A DNA stretch of 17,549 nt from positions 1 to 17,549 of the forward strand of contig CAYMBJ010000078.1 in NCBI GenBank assembly GCA_964388665.1, given 5' to 3'. Made by a program: the position numbers and the translations under genes. This DNA comes from CALCCV01 sp964388665 (GTDB taxonomy: Bacteria > Bdellovibrionota > Bdellovibrionia > Bdellovibrionales > Bdellovibrionaceae). The notes beneath the pieces were generated by a model that saw only the letters and a list, made by a program, of their open reading frames with translations, made no database searches and was not told the DNA's origin. The first letter of the stretch is position 1, and the number at the start of each line of letters is the position of its first letter. This document shows positions 8,153-14,561 of the stretch, piece after piece.

Positions 8153-8929
8153 ATGGCATCGCAATCGCAAAAATCTAGAGCAAATACTGCTACGGATGAA
8201 ACCGCTGACTCTCTCAATGACCTTGCGCGAGGTGAGGACAAAAAATGGTTTCTGATGGTCGACGGAAAAATTGAAGGACCGCTTACGCAAAACGATGCAG
8301 AGACGCTCAGTCAAACCCACGGCGATTGTCAGCTCTGGGGCAAAGGACAGTCAGAATGGCTGAGTCGAGAAGATTGGCTTGCACATTTAGGAGAGTGGCA
8401 AAATGGAGTCAGTCAAGTTCGACAGGTGGAATGGAGATTTCGCGATGGCCCGAGAGAGTCGCAGCCCATGAATTTTGAAGCTCTTGTGGAAAACCTAAAG
8501 CTCTTTCCCTCCTACGAAGGATTGCAAGTATGGTCAGAGCAAGACCCTTACTGGCAGGATGTCTATGTGGTCAAGCAGTTGGCCCATAGCCTAGGTGTGA
8601 GTCGGCGCGAGCACCAGCGCGTGCCGATCAAAGGGCAGTTTGATTTTGAGGAGCCAGTGGGAGAACCCTCTGTGCGAGCGATCACCATTTCTGAAGGTGG
8701 TCTTGGAATCAGCGAAACCAAAGGTGTGGAGTTGGGCCAGATCATTCGCGGGACGTTGCGCAGTCAAAACATCTCTGCGCCCATACAGATCACCGCCGAG
8801 GTGGTATTTTTAGGCAAGGGCACCTACACAGGTGTGCGCTTTAGGGATTTGGCTGATGAAGCCAAGACCATTATTGTCGAATACATAAAGAAATTTTCAG
8901 ATTTCCAACCAGATCCTGAAGCTGACTAG
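8153..8929 (+). CDS. PilZ-domain protein with GYF-like N-terminal modules
   Basis: Seen: 258 aa, soluble. Residues about 31-80 (KWFLMVDGKIEGPLT ... SEWLSREDW) resemble a GYF_2/DUF4339 module; about 93-140 (EWRFRDGP ... LQVWSEQDPYWQDV) looks like a second, diverged one. Residues 151-248 form a PilZ domain: RREHQR gives the RxxxR motif (Arg152, Arg156), and TISEGG (178-183) sits where D/NxSxxG is expected, so the usual Asp/Asn is Thr. Known: PilZ domains bind cyclic di-GMP through these two motifs; GYF-like domains bind proline-rich peptides. Inference: a c-di-GMP-responsive adaptor, perhaps with weakened or altered ligand binding. AGGCAGGA lies just before the ATG at 8153. The stop codon's last base is the first base of a large inverted repeat. 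Confidence 0.83.
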   Translation: MASQSQKSRANTATDETADSLNDLARGEDKKWFLMVDGKIEGPLTQNDAETLSQTHGDCQLWGKGQSEWLSREDWLAHLGEWQNGVSQVRQVEWRFRDGPRESQPMNFEALVENLKLFPSYEGLQVWSEQDPYWQDVYVVKQLAHSLGVSRREHQRVPIKGQFDFEEPVGEPSVRAITISEGGLGISETKGVELGQIIRGTLRSQNISAPIQITAEVVFLGKGTYTGVRFRDLADEAKTIIVEYIKKFSDFQPDPEAD

Positions 8930-9117
8930 CCTCAACTCGACAATAATTTTTGAGGCAGAACGCGCCAGAAGGCCCAAGGCGGCGGCGCCCACAGCTTTTG
9001 CCGGCCGAAGGCTTAGTTCCCCTAAGGTGAGGTTGGCAAAAGCGAGGACGTTGCCGGATTGGGCCTTCTGGCGCGAGCTTTAGCGATTATGACCAAAAAT
9101 TATTGTCGAGTTGAGGC
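8929..9117. repeat. 189-bp nested inverted repeat (palindromic element)
   Basis: Seen: the outer arms 8929-8952 and 9094-9117 are perfect 24-bp reverse complements. Inside them, 8961-8977 and 9059-9075 are perfect 17-bp reverse complements. Within that, 8994-9002 pairs with 9035-9043 (GCTTTTGCC/GGCAAAAGC), and 9012-9016 pairs with 9022-9026 (CTTAG/CTAAG) at the tip. Unpaired bulges are eight bases on the left (8953-8960) and eighteen on the right (9076-9093). The element sits between two convergent genes. As RNA it would fold into a very stable rod from either strand, so it may block transcription or protect 3' ends. It could instead be a non-autonomous mobile palindrome. No coding frame crosses it. 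Confidence 0.9.
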
Positions 9118-9127
9118 CAGCCTCCGC

Positions 9128-9167
9128 TTTTAGGAGCCTGTATCTGAGTTTTTCAGGAGCCTGTTAG
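9128..9167. repeat. Two further copies of the AGGAGCCTGT repeat, 23 bp apart
   Basis: 9149-9167 matches 6079-6097 over all 19 bases. A shorter copy, TTTTAGGAGCCTGTA (9128-9142), precedes it; the shared core AGGAGCCTGT starts at 9132 and 9155. The copies fill the gap between the large inverted repeat and the hexamer tandem repeat. Confidence 0.7.
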
Positions 9168-9219
9168 GGGCACGGTCACGGTCAGAGTCACGGTCAGAGT
9201 TCTGGTTAGAGTTACGGTT
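9168..9219. repeat. Degenerate hexanucleotide tandem repeat
   Basis: About eight to nine imperfect six-base units follow one another: CACGGT, CACGGT, CAGAGT, CACGGT, CAGAGT, then TCTGGT, TAGAGT, TACGGT. CACGGT and CAGAGT partly alternate, giving a 12-base higher period. The array overlaps the last codons and stop of the minus-strand membrane protein gene (stop at 9212-9214) and continues beyond it, so length changes could alter that protein's end. Confidence 0.75.
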
Positions 9220-9490
9220 GAGGAGTGGGCTCTGCTCCCGCGCGATCGCGTCTGGGGCCGTCCATGAGCAAAGCACTTCGTAAAGCCAGAGTGTGAACTT
9301 CACCTTCGCCTGTCTGCACTTGGATTTCATTCGACTTTAGGTCTGACAGATTGGCTGGAGCTGCGCCATCAAACTGATAGTAAGACGCACTCAAAATCAC
9401 GATGATTAGTGCACCCAAAATCAGTTGCAATCGCTGCAATTGGGCATCCATTTTTAAAAAAGAAAAACAGGGCATATTTGATGACAACAT
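9212..9490 (-). CDS. Small single-span membrane protein, function unknown
   Basis: I do not recognise it. 92 aa from the ATG at 9490, which has a strong GGGGGAG site seven bases upstream. A hydrophobic helix (about residues 18-38, LQLILGALIIVILSASYY) follows a short N-terminal region, and a soluble tail of about 50 residues ends in a Pro-rich AEPTPQP. Internal ATGs (9475, 9451) lack ribosome sites. The last codons run into the hexamer tandem repeat. A candidate promoter lies upstream at 9558-9586. It is downstream of, and parallel to, the mnmD-like gene. The good start context and the helix favour a real gene, but the coding evidence is modest. Confidence 0.5.
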   Translation of the reverse strand: MLSSNMPCFSFLKMDAQLQRLQLILGALIIVILSASYYQFDGAAPANLSDLKSNEIQVQTGEGEVHTLALRSALLMDGPRRDRAGAEPTPQP

Positions 9491-9557
9491 ATCTATTCTC
9501 CCCCTTCTTCATTGAGAATTCATTTAAAAATGATCTTTGGACTTTGTTTATTGTGCG

Positions 9558-9586
9558 ATTGTTGCAGGTACCAGACCTAGAGTCAA
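9558..9586 (-). promoter_or_regulatory. Candidate sigma-70 promoter for the small membrane protein
   Basis: On the minus strand TTGACT (9581-9586), a 17-base spacer and AACAAT (9558-9563) form a reasonable promoter, with transcription expected to start near 9550, about 60 bases before the ATG at 9490. This supports separate expression from the gene upstream. Confidence 0.4.
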
Positions 9587-9639
9587 AAAGACAAGTGCTT
9601 TTTTTTAGACGAGCCCATCGTCGCTTTTATGGAACTTCA

Positions 9640-9669
9640 TTAGCGATTATTTTCAAAAACCATTATCGA
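9640..9669. repeat. Diverged copy of part of the large palindrome
   Basis: Aligned without gaps to 9080-9109, this 30-base stretch matches at 24 positions: TTAGCGATTAT is identical, then CAAAAA, ATT and TCGA are shared. It overlaps the stop codon (9663-9665) of the mnmD-like gene, just as the full element abuts the PilZ stop. Confidence 0.5.
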
Positions 9670-10445
9670 ATAGAGCCCTGGGTGCCACGAATGGCAAAGG
9701 TGGAGTTTCGCTTGCCATGAAAACCAGGGTTTTTAGAGGTCTGAAAGCCGTGGTTGCGCAAGGCCTTTTTGAGGGGTGCATTGCAGGCATAGCTGCCAAA
9801 TGCGCACTCCGCTGCCAGTTTGGTACTTATAAATTCATCTAGAAAGCCCTCCTCCCAAAGAGGAGCGCTCGTTTTTTTTGAAAAGGCATCATAGAGGACT
9901 CCATGAAAGCGAACCTCTTGGTAGGGCGCAAAGGATGCCGCAAAATTTTGGTTCAAAGGACCGAGAAAACACAGGCGTTCCTGTTCGAGGGCCGCTTTGA
10001 AGTGCTGGCCGAAATCTGCCAGATCAAAGGCGGGCTGGTATCGATTCATAAAGAAGGTGAGCATTTCGTCATAAATGCTTGAATTTTTTTCCAGGTCGGG
10101 AGCCTGAAGGATCCACTCACGAAATCGAGCAATCAGTTCTTCGCTGAGCTCACTGCTATAAAAGCAAGACTGCAAAGGCATTTCGCTCTTTTGGCTCAAC
10201 AGAATCTTTTCGCGAAAACTCCAGAGCATTTCGCTGTACCCAAGACCCAGTCCCAAATTGAAGAGGTTGGCGGGATATGGGCGAGAGAGCACAAAATCGA
10301 CAACATCTGAATAGAGATAAACCGTTTCAGAAAAAGCTCCGGCTGAGTGGTGCATGCTTTCGCCGCCGTCAGGGACCCGGAGCGTGGGCGATCCATCTGC
10401 CGTGTGCTCGACATAAAATCCACAAAATTGATCAAAAGTGTTCAT
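9663..10445 (-). CDS. mnmD: tRNA U34 5-aminomethyl methyltransferase domain protein (MnmC2/MnmD type)
   Basis: Seen: 260 aa. ESMHHSAGAFSE (29-40), the SAM-binding loop NLGLGLGYSE (63-72), VLYDAFSKKTSAPLW (183-197), SYACN (218-222) and NPGFHGKRNSTFAI (239-252) follow the order of the MnmC methyltransferase domain (PF05430 type). Known: in E. coli MnmC this domain methylates nm5(s2)U34 to mnm5(s2)U34 in tRNA, after the C-terminal FAD domain has removed the carboxymethyl group. That FAD domain is absent here. The frame begins at the ATG at 10445 with no good ribosome site. It diverges by 63 bp from a YhcC/YtqA-type radical SAM gene, which may supply the missing step. The DAF motif differs slightly from the DGF form of gamma-proteobacteria but suits the stand-alone versions. 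The methyltransferase family is secure; the exact substrate is inferred. Confidence 0.82.
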   Translation of the reverse strand: MNTFDQFCGFYVEHTADGSPTLRVPDGGESMHHSAGAFSETVYLYSDVVDFVLSRPYPANLFNLGLGLGYSEMLWSFREKILLSQKSEMPLQSCFYSSELSEELIARFREWILQAPDLEKNSSIYDEMLTFFMNRYQPAFDLADFGQHFKAALEQERLCFLGPLNQNFAASFAPYQEVRFHGVLYDAFSKKTSAPLWEEGFLDEFISTKLAAECAFGSYACNAPLKKALRNHGFQTSKNPGFHGKRNSTFAIRGTQGSIR

Positions 10446-10508
10446 AGCTAGGCATTAACTCAAGGAGCTTTGGTTGAAAAGGTCAATTGATGTGTTAAGA
10501 GAGCTGTC

Positions 10509-11504
10509 ATGGAAAAAGGATGGACTGGGCTCCCCTATCGCCCAATATCTGCGCTTTATCAGCAGAAGTTTGGCACCAAGGTTTATAAGGTGCCGGTGGC
10601 CATTGCTGAAGATTGTCCCAATCGCCGTGGTATTAAGGGCATGCAGACCTGCATTTTTTGTGATGAGTGGGGATCGGCAGCAGACAAAGATGCCCACAAG
10701 ATGTCGCTAACAAACCAAATTCAAACCTATAAGGCGAAAATTCAAAAGCGCTACAAAGCGCAAAAATTTTTGGTGTACTTTCAAGCATATACCAACAGCT
10801 TTATGAAACTGGCGCAATTGCGCGATAATTTTAAGATTGCAGCAGAAGATCCGGATGTGGTGGGTTTTGTTGTTGGCACCCGACCCGACTGTTTATCCAA
10901 GGGAGTGCTGGATCTTTGGCAAGAAGTGAACGCTCAAAAACCTGTGTTTATAGAAATTGGTGTGCAGAGTTTTGATGAAGCCACTTTGGATTTTTACCGC
11001 CGCGGACACACCGCTGCGGCGGCCATTGCCGCAATTGAAAGGATTTTTGAGTTAACGAAATTGGACATTGGCATTCATTTGATCTTTGGTAATCCTCAAG
11101 AAACAGACGAGGATTTGCTTCGTGCGGCCGAGATCACCAATCAATTGCCAATTTCAAATGTAAAATTGCACAATCTCCATGTTTTAAAAAACACACCGTT
11201 GGCAGAAATGTACACACGGGGCGAATTTGTGCCGGTGGAGCTCGATGAGTACTCACGGCGGGTGGCGCTGTTTTTGAATCATCTGCGCCCTGATCTTTTT
11301 ATTCAGCGCTTGGCAGCGTTCTCGTCTCGATGGGAAGAGCTGCTCGCTCCGTCTTGGACGACCAACAAAATGGGTGCACATCAAAGAATTGTGGATTTTT
11401 TGCGCGAAAATAAAAGTTATCAATCAAAGCATTATGTTACAAATAATTCTCACCTGCGGCAGTTGCATTTGTGCCTCGAAAAGAGTGTGGATTTCAATCC
11501 ATAG
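10509..11504 (+). CDS. yhcC: Radical SAM protein, TIGR01212 family (YhcC/YtqA)
   Basis: Seen: 331 aa. YRPISALYQQKFGTKVYKV is followed by the family's unusual cluster motif, Cys36-x11-Cys48-x2-Cys51 in DCPNRRG...TCIFC. Then come YFQAYTNSF, VGTRPDC, EIGVQSFDEATL and KLHNLHVLKNTPLAEM, all close in wording and order to E. coli YhcC. Known: the cysteines bind a 4Fe-4S cluster that cleaves S-adenosylmethionine. In Bacillus the homologue ytqA is next to ytqB (mnmM), and recent work, as I recall it, places YtqA in making the aminomethyl group at tRNA U34. Here the divergent neighbour is an MnmC-type methyltransferase, unrelated in sequence to MnmM but with the same reaction. The ATG at 10509 has AAGAGAG a few bases upstream. 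The three cysteines are intact. Confidence 0.88.
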   Translation: MEKGWTGLPYRPISALYQQKFGTKVYKVPVAIAEDCPNRRGIKGMQTCIFCDEWGSAADKDAHKMSLTNQIQTYKAKIQKRYKAQKFLVYFQAYTNSFMKLAQLRDNFKIAAEDPDVVGFVVGTRPDCLSKGVLDLWQEVNAQKPVFIEIGVQSFDEATLDFYRRGHTAAAAIAAIERIFELTKLDIGIHLIFGNPQETDEDLLRAAEITNQLPISNVKLHNLHVLKNTPLAEMYTRGEFVPVELDEYSRRVALFLNHLRPDLFIQRLAAFSSRWEELLAPSWTTNKMGAHQRIVDFLRENKSYQSKHYVTNNSHLRQLHLCLEKSVDFNP

Positions 11505-11638
11505 AACAAAGACAATAACTTAGAAGTGAAGATCCACATGAGCTGCCTATTTTTTAAAGTTCGGCAGTAAAAAAAAGTTAAAGTTAGGTTTGACTGAAGT
11601 TTTTTTTTACGGCTTCCTAATAGAAGAGGGGGAGATAT

Positions 11639-11773
11639 ATGGACATATTTTCACACAACATCACTACATATAGTGAGACCGGACCAAGGACTGTCAATAT
11701 ATGTAGGGGGGCTCGCGCTGAGTTTTGGAAACGTTTGTTTAATGTCAAGATCTTCTTATTTTGGTCCAGCTAA
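11639..11773 (+). CDS. Possible 44-codon leader ORF before nrdA
   Basis: An ATG at 11639 follows the strong site AGAGGGGGAG with four bases between. The frame has 44 codons, ending in a hydrophobic KIFLFWSS tail with a TAA at 11771-11773. Both NrdR boxes lie inside it. It is 111 bases before nrdA. No family is recognisable, and translation depends on transcription starting upstream of 11625, which I cannot show. It could be a small membrane peptide, a leader affecting nrdA expression, or chance. Confidence 0.25.
   Translation: MDIFSHNITTYSETGPRTVNICRGARAEFWKRLFNVKIFLFWSS
11661..11676. promoter_or_regulatory. NrdR box 1
   Basis: TCACTACATATAGTGA matches the published NrdR consensus acaCwAtATaTwGtgt at nearly all core positions and is itself a near-perfect palindrome. 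NrdR represses ribonucleotide reductase operons when dATP is high. The nrdA start is about 210 bases downstream. Confidence 0.82.
11692..11707. promoter_or_regulatory. NrdR box 2 (weaker)
   Basis: TGTCAATATATGTAGG matches the left half and centre of the NrdR consensus and diverges on the right. Its start is exactly 31 bp from that of box 1, three helical turns, which is the typical spacing of paired NrdR sites. The spacing makes the call stronger than the sequence alone. Confidence 0.72.
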
Positions 11774-11884
11774 GAGAGCTAACAATTTAAGAAAGTGAAA
11801 TGGACCTCTCCAAAGTTCCACAAATTAGAAAAATCGCAAGATAAAAAATTGCTGAGAAAACATTACAGAAAAAGGTAATTAAAA

Positions 11885-14428
11885 ATGGATTTTAATCAAA
11901 CTCAACAGTCTAACAACAACACCACCACTGATTCCATTGCCGCAAATGCCGATACGCCAGTGAGCAGTGCAAGCGCGAGCAAAGCTCATAAGGGCGCTTC
12001 TGCAGATCTTTCTTCTGCTCACTCACACGTGATGCGCGTGAAAAAGCGTGATGGTCATTTGGAGCCCGTTGATGTGACCAAGATTGTTGAGCGGGTCACC
12101 AATTGTTGTCAGGGTTTGTCTCAGGTGGACCCTCTAAGGGTGGCGACAAAGGCGATCAGCGGCTTATATGACGGAGCCAGCACCAAAGAGTTGGACAATC
12201 TTTGCATCCAAACAGCTTCGCTTTTGATTGGCGAAGAGCCTGAATACTCTCGTTTGGCCGCACGTCTGTTATCTATTTTTGTAGACGAAGAGGTGCGTTC
12301 CCAAAAGATCCAAAGTTTTGCTGAGTGCATTTCTTTTGGTTTTCAACATGGTTTGATTTCTGAAACAACAATGAAATTTGTAGAGTCGCACAAGGCCCAA
12401 CTGTGTGCTGCGATTGAGCCTTATCGCACAGATCGATTTGAGTACTTTGGTCTAAGAACCATTTATGACCGCTATTTGCTTAAAAATCCGCAAACTCGTC
12501 AGGTCTTCGAAACTCCACAGTACTTTTTTATGAGAGTTGCTTGTGGGTTGGCTAAAACTGCTGAAGAAGCGGTTGAATTTTATCGTTTAATCTCCTCTCA
12601 TGACTACCTGGCTTCAACGCCCACCCTATTCAACTCTGGTACTTTGCGACCACAGATGAGTTCCTGCTATCTGTTGGACTCTCCACAGGATGACTTGAAG
12701 GGAATTTACGAAAAGTACATGGACATCGCCTTGCTTTCTAAATTTGCTGGCGGCATAGGTGTCGCATATCACCGCGTTCGCAGTCGTGGCTCTTTGATCA
12801 AAGGCACCAATGGTCACTCCAATGGGATCATTCCTTGGATCAAGACAATGGACAGCAGTGTTGCCGCTGTTAACCAAGGTGGCAAACGTAAGGGTGCGGC
12901 CTGTGTTTATTTAGAATCTTGGCATGGTGATATTGAGGAGTTTTTGGAGCTTAGGGACAATACGGGCGATGATGCCAAGCGAACTCACAATTTGAATTTG
13001 GCCAACTGGGTCCCCGATCTTTTTATGAAACGTGTCGAAGCCGATGCTCAGTGGTCTTTGTTTGATCCAAAAAAGGTTCCGCACCTGATTGAACTTTATG
13101 GTGAAGAGTTTGAAAAAGCTTATATAGAAGCCGAGGAGCAAAAGTTGTTTTGCCGTCAGCTAAAGGCCCGTGATCTTTATGGCCGCATGATGAAGACTCT
13201 TGCGCAAACTGGAAATGGCTGGATGACCTTTAAAGATGCTTCTAACCTAAAGTCCAACCAAACTCTAAAACCAGAAAATGTGATCCATCTTTCTAATCTG
13301 TGCACAGAAATTTTAGAAGTGACGTCAAAAGAAGAAACTGCAGTTTGTAACTTGGGTTCGGTCAATCTATCGCGACATGTTGCTGCTGACGAATTTGATT
13401 TTGATAAATTGGCACGGACTGTGCGTACGGCGGTGAAGTATTTGGACCGCGTCGTGGACATCAACTTCTACCCAATTGGGCAGGCTGAGAGCTCCAATCG
13501 CAAGTGGCGTCCAGTGGGTCTTGGCATTATGGGTTTGCAAGATGTATTCTTTAAACTGCGCCTGCCCTTTGACTCTGATAAGGCAAAGAAGCTTTCGCAA
13601 AAGATTCAAGAGTGCATTTATTTCAATGCGCTCACGGCTTCCAATGAGTTGGCGCAGGCCGAAGGCCCCCATGAGAACTTTAAAGAGACCCGTGCCTCAC
13701 TTGGGCAACTGCAGTATGAATTTTGGGGTGTCACACCTTCGAGCCAATACAATTGGGCTGAGTTAAAGAAGAAGATCCAGCAACATGGTCTGCGCAATTC
13801 GTTGCTCATTGCCATCGCACCAACGGCCACGATCGCCTCAATTGTTGGCTGCTATGAGGCCACTGAGCCGCAGATCTCTAATCTTTTTAAGCGTGAAACA
13901 CTCTCGGGCGAGTTTATGCAAATCAATAAGTACTTGGTCACAGAATTAAAGAATCTGGGACTCTGGAACGAGGAGCTTCGTAACGAAATCAAATCTGCTG
14001 ATGGCTCCATTCAAGGCGTGGTGGGAGTTCCACCAGAAATTAAAGAGATCTATCGCACGGTTTGGGAAATCCCTATGAAATCGTTGATTGATATGGCTGC
14101 TGATCGCGGTGCCTTTATTGATCAAAGCCAAAGTCTGAATCTGTTTAGCGAGAGTCCGACCATTGGCAAGGTTTCAAGCATGTATATGTATGCATGGAAG
14201 ACTGGCCTTAAAACCACTTATTATTTGCGTTCACGTCCAGCCACTTCAATTGCCAAGACCACCACGCGAAAGGTCGAGAGAAAAGAAACGGCTGTGACTT
14301 CAGTTCCTGTTTCTCTATTGGACGCCAAAGAGATGGGCTCGATGGAGACTGAAAAGAGGACCTACAGTGATTCAGAAGTGATTGCTTGCAGTTTAGAAAA
14401 TCCAGAATCCTGCGAGGCCTGCCAGTAG
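11885..14428 (+). CDS. nrdA: Ribonucleoside-diphosphate reductase alpha subunit, class I
   Basis: Seen: 847 aa. An N-terminal ATP-cone (about 49-140, VMRVKKRDGHLEPVDVTKIVERV) precedes the catalytic barrel. Active-site residues are present: Cys261 (MSSCYL), Asn471, Cys473 and Glu475 in NLCTE, Cys488 in AVCNLGS, the radical-transfer tyrosines 779-780 (TTYYLRSRPA), and a C-terminal CEAC (843-846) that re-reduces the active site. Known: it converts ribonucleoside diphosphates to deoxy forms with NrdB, using oxygen-dependent radical chemistry. The first 48 residues form an Asn/Thr/Ser/Ala-rich extension before the ATP-cone. The start at 11885 has AAAGG nine bases upstream. The intact ATP-cone predicts dATP feedback inhibition. 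nrdB follows after 133 bases, and NrdR boxes lie upstream. Confidence 0.97.
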   Translation: MDFNQTQQSNNNTTTDSIAANADTPVSSASASKAHKGASADLSSAHSHVMRVKKRDGHLEPVDVTKIVERVTNCCQGLSQVDPLRVATKAISGLYDGASTKELDNLCIQTASLLIGEEPEYSRLAARLLSIFVDEEVRSQKIQSFAECISFGFQHGLISETTMKFVESHKAQLCAAIEPYRTDRFEYFGLRTIYDRYLLKNPQTRQVFETPQYFFMRVACGLAKTAEEAVEFYRLISSHDYLASTPTLFNSGTLRPQMSSCYLLDSPQDDLKGIYEKYMDIALLSKFAGGIGVAYHRVRSRGSLIKGTNGHSNGIIPWIKTMDSSVAAVNQGGKRKGAACVYLESWHGDIEEFLELRDNTGDDAKRTHNLNLANWVPDLFMKRVEADAQWSLFDPKKVPHLIELYGEEFEKAYIEAEEQKLFCRQLKARDLYGRMMKTLAQTGNGWMTFKDASNLKSNQTLKPENVIHLSNLCTEILEVTSKEETAVCNLGSVNLSRHVAADEFDFDKLARTVRTAVKYLDRVVDINFYPIGQAESSNRKWRPVGLGIMGLQDVFFKLRLPFDSDKAKKLSQKIQECIYFNALTASNELAQAEGPHENFKETRASLGQLQYEFWGVTPSSQYNWAELKKKIQQHGLRNSLLIAIAPTATIASIVGCYEATEPQISNLFKRETLSGEFMQINKYLVTELKNLGLWNEELRNEIKSADGSIQGVVGVPPEIKEIYRTVWEIPMKSLIDMAADRGAFIDQSQSLNLFSESPTIGKVSSMYMYAWKTGLKTTYYLRSRPATSIAKTTTRKVERKETAVTSVPVSLLDAKEMGSMETEKRTYSDSEVIACSLENPESCEACQ

Positions 14429-14561
14429 GAGTGCTTTTTAAAAGAGAGGCTTTTTTTAGAAGATTTTATGAAGCCTTCTCCGATCCGCCCCTTTCAGGCT
14501 GAACTGGGTGAGATGAGAGTGTCTAAGTTCGTTTGTTTTTAATTTCGAAGGAGTGTGCACA

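Larger units (their letters stand above)
11505..11884 (+). promoter_or_regulatory. nrdAB upstream regulatory region
   Basis: 380 bases between the radical SAM gene and nrdA. It contains A/T-run inverted sequence (GTAAAAAAAA at 11567-11576 against 11601-11610), a purine-rich ribosome-like site with a 44-codon frame (11639-11773), and two NrdR boxes (11661-11676, 11692-11707). No strong terminator for the radical SAM gene was seen. The promoter is not certain; TATAGT (11669-11674) inside box 1 could be a -10 element, but lacks a good -35. Confidence 0.6.

Noticed and set aside
9409..9720. A 103-codon plus-strand frame across the 9491-9662 spacer.
   Set aside because: It is opposite two better-supported minus-strand genes, has no ribosome site and reads as low-quality sequence.
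10474..10710. A plus-strand TTG-started frame with AAGGAG nearby.
   Set aside because: It overlaps the radical SAM gene in another frame, and its protein has no recognisable features.
11567..11610. GTAAAAAAAA and its complement as a terminator for the radical SAM gene.
   Set aside because: The stem is almost only A-T pairs with a 24-base loop, so it would be unstable.
11807..11845. A short frame beginning MDLSKVPQIRK upstream of nrdA.
   Set aside because: Only about 14 codons and no clear ribosome site.
14468..14542. A 24-codon frame between nrdA and nrdB.
   Set aside because: The ribosome site is poor and there is no conserved feature; short frames of this size are expected by chance.
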